DNA from: Pseudomonas taiwanensis
Lineage (GTDB): Bacteria > Pseudomonadota > Gammaproteobacteria > Pseudomonadales > Pseudomonadaceae
Direction of reading: 5' to 3'
Length of the DNA stretch: 64,000 bases
NCBI RefSeq assembly: GCF_013393345.1
Contig: NZ_QJRF01000076.1
Location: forward strand, 124,001-188,000
This document shows, piece after piece, positions 59,313-64,000 of this stretch. Each line of letters opens with the position of its first letter. Position 1 is the first letter of the stretch. A program made the translations under genes and the position numbers. The notes below the pieces were generated by a model. It saw nothing but the letters and a program-made list of their open reading frames with translations, was not told the origin of the DNA and ran no database searches.

Positions 59313-60593
59313 TCACAAATGCAGGCCGCCGCTCATCACAGCAATGGCACGCAGGTCGCGGTACCAGCGCTCGGCCGGGTGTTCCTGGGTGAAACCATGG
59401 CCGCCGAGCAATTGCAGGGCGTCGGTGCCGATCTTCATGGCCTTTTCGGCGCAAAGCAGGCGCGCCAGGTAGGCCTCGCGCTGGAACGACTCCCCACGAT
59501 CGGCACGGGCACAGGCGCGCCAGACCATCAGGCGCATCGCGTCGAGTTCGACGGCGATGTCCGCGACCATGAAGGCCACGCCCTGGCGATGGCTGATGGG
59601 TTCACCGAAGGCCATCCGGTCGTTGCAGTACCCGATCACGTAGTCCAGGGCCGCCTGGGCGGTTCCCAGGGCCAGGGCGCACCAGGCCAGGTGACCGAGA
59701 TCGAGGAACGCCTGGTAGTCGAATTCGAGGGCAGCCAGGCGATGTTCGAGCGGGACTTTCACGCCCTTCAGGCGAATGCGGGCAGTGCCGCATCCCTTCA
59801 AGCCCATGGCAGGTTCCGTGCGCAGCTCCAACCCCTTGCTGCCAGCGTCGACCAGGAACAGCGCGGTGCCTTTTTCAGTGCTGGCAGCGACGATGATGCG
59901 GCTGGCATCCAGGCCGTCCAGCACCAGGCATTTCTCTCCATTCAGCACGAAGTGACTCTTCTTGCGCTGCGCGCGGGTGGCCAGCGTGTGAGGGTCGAAC
60001 AGGACAGTCGGCTCATTCACCGCGATGGCCATGCGCGGCGCGGACTGCCCATCGACGAAAGCCGGCAGCCAGGCGGCCTGCTGTTCAGGTGAGGCCCAGC
60101 GACGGATGCAGTTGGCGGCAGACAGCGGTGCCAGCAGTGCGGCCGCCAGGCTCAGGTCGCCTTTGGACAGCGCTTCAGCCATCAATGCGTTGGTAAGGAT
60201 CGCGCCCTCGTCCGCCATGCCACCCAGATCCTCGCCGACGCCGTAGTGCGCCAGCCCGAGCGCCTGCGCCTGGTTGAGCAACGCGGCTGGCACCGCGCCC
60301 CGGGCATCCGCATCGTGGGCCGCCGGACGCAGGGCTTCCAGGGCGAAAGCCTCGAGCATCTCCACCAGCATCCGCTGCTCGTCGGTGAGGGTGAGATCGA
60401 ACAACTCGTTGGTAGTGGCCTCGCGCGGGAGTTGGCGGGAACGCCGTGCCGCCAGTTTGAAGCCAGCACGGGTGCCGCCGTAGAGCAGCTTTTCCAGCGT
60501 CTTGCGCAGTTTGAGGCGGTCAGGCCAATGGGACTGGGCTACGCGATTGAGCACAGCCAGGGCGCGGCCCTGTGCGTTGGGGAACATCGGCAT
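59313..60593 (-). CDS. Acyl-CoA dehydrogenase-like protein lacking the usual catalytic Glu
   Basis: 426 residues. A basic N-terminal extension of about 60 residues (RLKLRKTLEKLLYGGTRAG) precedes an acyl-CoA dehydrogenase fold (LTDEQRMLVEMLEAFA; HFVLNGEKCLVLDGLDASR; QLLGGHGFTQEHPAERWYRDLRA). The C-terminus ends AVMSGGLHL where most family members have the (Y/F)EG(T) motif, so that catalytic Glu is absent. Activity may rely on a Glu elsewhere, as in some subfamilies, or the protein may be a partner of the enzyme encoded downstream. GGAG lies four bases before the ATG. Confidence 0.85.
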   Translation of the reverse strand: MPMFPNAQGRALAVLNRVAQSHWPDRLKLRKTLEKLLYGGTRAGFKLAARRSRQLPREATTNELFDLTLTDEQRMLVEMLEAFALEALRPAAHDADARGAVPAALLNQAQALGLAHYGVGEDLGGMADEGAILTNALMAEALSKGDLSLAAALLAPLSAANCIRRWASPEQQAAWLPAFVDGQSAPRMAIAVNEPTVLFDPHTLATRAQRKKSHFVLNGEKCLVLDGLDASRIIVAASTEKGTALFLVDAGSKGLELRTEPAMGLKGCGTARIRLKGVKVPLEHRLAALEFDYQAFLDLGHLAWCALALGTAQAALDYVIGYCNDRMAFGEPISHRQGVAFMVADIAVELDAMRLMVWRACARADRGESFQREAYLARLLCAEKAMKIGTDALQLLGGHGFTQEHPAERWYRDLRAIAVMSGGLHL

Positions 60594-60639
60594 CGCACTC
60601 CATGCAGGATGAGGATGCCGGGATGATGTTCGGCATCGA

Positions 60640-60690
60640 CCCGGTCGCCTATGACCGGGCCGACATCTGTGACTGGCAGAGTTGCCAGTC
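60640..60690 (-). terminator. Two hairpins between hldE and the dehydrogenase pair
   Basis: The hairpins are GACTGGCA/TGCCAGTC with loop GAGT (60671-60690), eight bases past the hldE stop, and CCCGGTC/GACCGGG (60640-60659). Neither has a T tract, so they may act as Rho-linked ends or protect the hldE 3' end. Confidence 0.45.
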
Positions 60691-60698
60691 GGCAGGGA

Positions 60699-62120
60699 TC
60701 ACTTGCTGCGGATCTTCTCGACGATCGCCGTGGTGGAGCTGTTCTCCACCAGGCCGAGCACTCGCACCTCGCCACCGTAGGCGCGAACGATATCGGCTCC
60801 CACGACCTGGTCGATGCCATAGTCGCCGCCCTTCACCAGGACATCCGGCTTGACCTGGCCGAGCAGGCGTTCGGGAGTGTCCTCGGGGAAGCTCACGACC
60901 CAATCCACCGCGCCCAGTCCAGCCAGCACGGCCATGCGGCGCTCGACGCTGTTGATCGGACGACCCGGCCCCTTGAGGCGGCTGACCGACGCATCGTCAT
61001 TGACCGCCAGCACCAGGCGATCGCCTTGTGCGCGGGCCTGCTCCAGGTAAGTCACGTGGCCGGCGTGGAGAATGTCGAAGCAGCCATTGGTGAAGACGAT
61101 CTTCTCGCCGTGGGCGCGGGCATCTTCGATGGCCAGCAGCAACTGGTCGAGGCTCAGCACCCCACGCTCGGAACCCTGCTCGCGCTGCACGGCACGTCGC
61201 AATTCCGGCGCGCTGATGGCGGCGGTACCCAGTTTGCCGACGACGATGCCAGCGGCGAGGTTGGCCAGCGCCACTGCCTGCGGCAACTCTTCGCCAGCGG
61301 CCAGGGCGGCGGCCAGTGTGGAAATCACGGTGTCGCCAGCGCCGGTGACATCGAATACTTCGCGGGCGCGCGCCGGCAGGTGCAGGGCGGGATGGCCAAG
61401 ACGCAGCAGGGTCATGCCGTGTTCACCGCGCGTGACCAGCAGAGCACCCAGCTCCAGTTCCTGCATCAGCGCCGCGCCCTTGGCGACCAGCTCCGCCTCA
61501 TCGGCGCAGCGGCCGACGATGGCTTCGAATTCGCTGAGGTTCGGGGTAATCAGGCTCGCGCCACGATAAATGCTGAAGTCCTTGCCCTTGGGATCAGCCA
61601 GTACCGGCACACCGCGACGACGGGCAGCCTGGATCAGCACCTGATGGTTTTTCAGCGCGCCCTTGCCGTAATCGGACAACACCAGCACTCGGGCCTGGGG
61701 CAGCAGGCGTTCGACTTCCGCAGCCAGGGCCTCTGCATTGGTGCCGAAGGCTTCCTCGAAGTCCATGCGCAGCAGTTGCTGGTGACGGCTCATGACGCGC
61801 AGCTTGACGATGGTCGGCTGCTCGGCGAGGCGCTGGAAATGTACGTCCACACCTGCGGCGTTGAGGCTGTCGGTCAGGCTCTCCGCTGCCTCGTCGACAC
61901 CGGTGATGCCCACCAGCATGGCAGGGGCGCCCAGGGCGGCGATGTTCAGCGCAACGTTCGCGGCGCCGCCGGGACGATCCTCGATCTGCTCCACCTTGAC
62001 CACAGGCACCGGAGCCTCGGGCGAAATGCGCGAGGTGCCGCCGTGCCAGTAACGGTCAAGCATGACGTCGCCCACCACCAGAACGGGGGCCTGATCGAAT
62101 CGGGGCATGGACAGTTTCAT
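60699..62120 (-). CDS. hldE: Bifunctional heptose 7-phosphate kinase/heptose 1-phosphate adenylyltransferase
   Basis: 473 residues from ATG 62120 with CGGAG upstream. The N-terminal ribokinase-type kinase ([28 protein letters not shown]) is followed by a C-terminal nucleotidyltransferase ([20 protein letters not shown], HxGH motif). It makes ADP-heptose precursor for the LPS inner core. It lies downstream of msbA on the same strand; the 237-base gap holds a 7-bp inverted repeat AGGTCAG/CTGACCT (62163-62181) and a TATGAT -10-like box near 62150. Confidence 0.97.
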   Translation of the reverse strand: MKLSMPRFDQAPVLVVGDVMLDRYWHGGTSRISPEAPVPVVKVEQIEDRPGGAANVALNIAALGAPAMLVGITGVDEAAESLTDSLNAAGVDVHFQRLAEQPTIVKLRVMSRHQQLLRMDFEEAFGTNAEALAAEVERLLPQARVLVLSDYGKGALKNHQVLIQAARRRGVPVLADPKGKDFSIYRGASLITPNLSEFEAIVGRCADEAELVAKGAALMQELELGALLVTRGEHGMTLLRLGHPALHLPARAREVFDVTGAGDTVISTLAAALAAGEELPQAVALANLAAGIVVGKLGTAAISAPELRRAVQREQGSERGVLSLDQLLLAIEDARAHGEKIVFTNGCFDILHAGHVTYLEQARAQGDRLVLAVNDDASVSRLKGPGRPINSVERRMAVLAGLGAVDWVVSFPEDTPERLLGQVKPDVLVKGGDYGIDQVVGADIVRAYGGEVRVLGLVENSSTTAIVEKIRSK

Positions 62121-62357
62121 GGAGTCTCCGGACGTCAAAATCGGCGCGGATCATACCATAGCAGGTCAGTTGGCCTGACCTACCCGATTGGACACCGGGC
62201 ACCGCAACACCGCTCGCGAAGGCAACGGCGTGCCCTGAAACGCGCCGAGCTTTCGAAGCGGCACAACGTGCAGTGGTTTTAGGCTGCGATTTCGCCCTGC
62301 GCCAGGGTAAGCAGACTGGCGCGGGCACATCGACTGGTGGAGAGGAAGGCCAGCCGC

Positions 62358-64000
62358 TCAGCTGGCTTCCGGCTGTGCTTCTTCCGCGAACTGATTGGCA
62401 TGCAGACGGGCGTAGTAACCGTTCATTGCCAGCAGTTCGGCATGGTTGCCGCGCTCGACGATGCGCCCCTGATCCATGACCAGGATCAGATCCGCCTTTT
62501 CGATGGTGGACAGGCGGTGAGCGATGACGAGGGTGGTGCGGCCGTCCATCACGCGGTCCAGCGCGGCCTGGATATGCCGCTCGGACTCGGTATCGAGCGC
62601 CGAGGTAGCCTCGTCCAACACCAGCACCGGTGCGTTCTTCAGCAACGCCCGGGCAATCGCCAGACGCTGGCGCTGGCCGCCGGACAGCAGCACGCCGTTC
62701 TCCCCCACTTCGGTATCGAAGCCCTGCGGGAGCTTGTCGACGAATTCCTTGGCGTAAGCCGCCTCGGCTGCCCGCTCGACGTCCTCACGTGGCGCGCCGG
62801 CGAGGTCGCCATAGGCGATGTTATTGGCCACCGAGTCGTTGAACAGCGTCACCTGCTGGGTCACCAGTGCGATATGACGGCGCAGGTTGCGCAGGCGATA
62901 TTCCTCGATATCGACACCATCCAGCAGGATCTGCCCTTGCTCATGGTGGTAGAAGCGCGGAATCAGGTTGGCCAGTGTGGACTTGCCGCTGCCGGAACGC
63001 CCCACCAGGGCGACCATCTGACCCGGTTGGGCCTCGAAGCTGATGTCCTGCAGCACCGGCTTGTCGGTGCCGGGGTACTGGAAGCTGAGATTGCGGACTT
63101 CCAGGCGGCCACCGACGCGATCGCGCTCGACGGTGCCACGGTCCACTTCGGTTTCTTCATCCAATTGCTCGAAGATGCTTTCCGCACCTGCGACGCCGCG
63201 CTGCACGGTGGAGCTGACTTCGGAGAGCTGGCGGATCGGCTTCGGCAGCAGGCCGGCCGCCGTGATGTAGGCCACCAGGTCGCCGGCGCTGGCATCTCCG
63301 CGCAGGAAGAGCACGAGGAACATGAGGGCAGCCATCGCGGTGTAGATCACCAGCTGCAGCATCGGGGTATAGACCGCCGAGGTCTTGGTCATGCGCAATT
63401 GCTTGCGGGTGTTGTCCTCGCTGGCCGTCCTGAAGCGGCCGGATTCGTAAGACTCACCGCCGAAGCTGCGGACCACCCGGTAGCCCTGGATGGTTTCGGA
63501 GGCCACGTGGGTGACATCGCCCATGGCCACCTGGATCTTTTTGCTCTGCTTGCGGAATTTCTTGCTGGCGCTGCTCACCATCAGGGCGATCAGCGGCAGG
63601 ATGGCGACCATCACCAGCGTCAGCTTCCAGTTCATCCACAACAGGTAGCCAAACAGGAAGATCACGGTCAGGCCTTCGCGGATCACCACTTTGATCGCAT
63701 CGGTGGCTGCGCCGGTGACCATGGTGACGTTGAAGGTTATGCGTGAGATCAGGTGGCCGGAGTTGTGGCTGTCGAAATAGCGGTTCGGCAGGGCCAGCAG
63801 GCTGTTGAACAGAGCCAGGCGCAAGTCATGCACCAGGCCGAGGGAAACCCGGGCGAGGAAGTAGTTACCCAGGTACGAACCCAGTCCCTGCCAGGCCGCG
63901 ATGAGGATGATCAGCAGCGGCACCGCTTGAAGCAGCTTCAGGTCCCGTAGGTAGGCAACGTCGGGGAACAGGACGGCATCAGGATTGCTCAGGCCGTCCA
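62358..64000 (-). CDS. msbA: Lipid A export ABC transporter MsbA (5' end cut by window edge)
   Basis: 547 residues are visible, the rest lying beyond 64000. The membrane domain (LIAAWQGLGSYLGNYFLARVS; MNWKLTLVMVAILPLIALMV) is fused to the ATPase: Walker A GRSGSGKST, signature LSGGQRQRLAIARALL, Walker B VLVLDEATSALD, and the switch His in VIAHRLST. It flips lipid A-core across the inner membrane. Codons upstream of the first visible GTG (63923) keep the frame open to the window edge (DGLSNPDAVLFPDVAYL), so the true start is outside. Confidence 0.96.
   Translation of the reverse strand, partial: DGLSNPDAVLFPDVAYLRDLKLLQAVPLLIILIAAWQGLGSYLGNYFLARVSLGLVHDLRLALFNSLLALPNRYFDSHNSGHLISRITFNVTMVTGAATDAIKVVIREGLTVIFLFGYLLWMNWKLTLVMVAILPLIALMVSSASKKFRKQSKKIQVAMGDVTHVASETIQGYRVVRSFGGESYESGRFRTASEDNTRKQLRMTKTSAVYTPMLQLVIYTAMAALMFLVLFLRGDASAGDLVAYITAAGLLPKPIRQLSEVSSTVQRGVAGAESIFEQLDEETEVDRGTVERDRVGGRLEVRNLSFQYPGTDKPVLQDISFEAQPGQMVALVGRSGSGKSTLANLIPRFYHHEQGQILLDGVDIEEYRLRNLRRHIALVTQQVTLFNDSVANNIAYGDLAGAPREDVERAAEAAYAKEFVDKLPQGFDTEVGENGVLLSGGQRQRLAIARALLKNAPVLVLDEATSALDTESERHIQAALDRVMDGRTTLVIAHRLSTIEKADLILVMDQGRIVERGNHAELLAMNGYYARLHANQFAEEAQPEAS

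Overview
The window is a 64 kb stretch of a GC-rich gammaproteobacterial chromosome. It is almost certainly Pseudomonas, of the type related to P. aeruginosa (P. resinovorans, citronellolis or alcaligenes-like); the species is not resolved. Judged from memory, gene order follows the P. aeruginosa block PA4938 to PA4997 closely: purA-hisZ-hflCK-hflX-hfq-miaA-mutL-amiB-tsaE-nnrD/queG-orn-rsgA/motBA/psd/fimW-fimX/serB/parC-parE-cpdA/thiC/tolC(opmH)/waaA/hldE/msbA. I see no rRNA, tRNA, CRISPR array, prophage or transposase gene. Both edges cut genes: a chemoreceptor on the left and msbA on the right.

Region by region. 1-14191 is a long minus-strand run: the start of a chemoreceptor gene, purA, hisZ, a small DUF2065 membrane protein, the HflKC protease regulators, and then the hflX-hfq-miaA-mutL-amiB-tsaE-nnrD cluster, whose genes are packed or overlapping. 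14260-17144 holds queG (+), orn (-), a MITE-like palindromic element and rsgA (+). 17160-20405 is an accessory cassette between two bidirectional terminators: an SDR and an AraC regulator face a pair of small ferredoxin-fold proteins. 20420-25719 carries motBA, an HDOD protein, a RhdA-type sulfurtransferase and psd. 25909-29864 carries the type IV pilus c-di-GMP effectors FimW-like and FimX. 29921-32810 is serB divergent from an Smp/AhpA-like membrane protein whose C-terminus looks like a dead class III cyclase.

33013-42269 is a minus-strand block with nudF, yqiB, cpdA, yqiA, parE, an esterase-like periplasmic protein, an aspartic protease and parC, followed by a PqiC-type lipoprotein. 42454-48334 has a lipoprotein, the cytX-thiC thiamine unit with a TPP riboswitch, and an OpmH/TolC outer membrane channel. 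48417-52278 looks like an amine-use unit: an orphan polyamine-type binding protein, a TMADH/DgcA-like demethylase and an XRE-cupin regulator, with a striking palindrome in the divergent promoter. 52414-64000 holds waaA, a LysR/SMR efflux pair with a palindromic intergenic site, an FAD oxidoreductase-aldo/keto reductase pair, a divergent Nudix-like protein, two acyl-CoA dehydrogenases, hldE and msbA. waaA, hldE and msbA all serve lipopolysaccharide inner-core synthesis and export.

Most of the window is conserved core genome. The less ordinary parts are the SDR/AraC/NIPSNAP-Dabb cassette, the amine unit with its operator, the pseudo-cyclase, the degenerate Nudix and acyl-CoA dehydrogenase active sites, and the repeats (one REPIN, one REP singlet, one MITE-like element).
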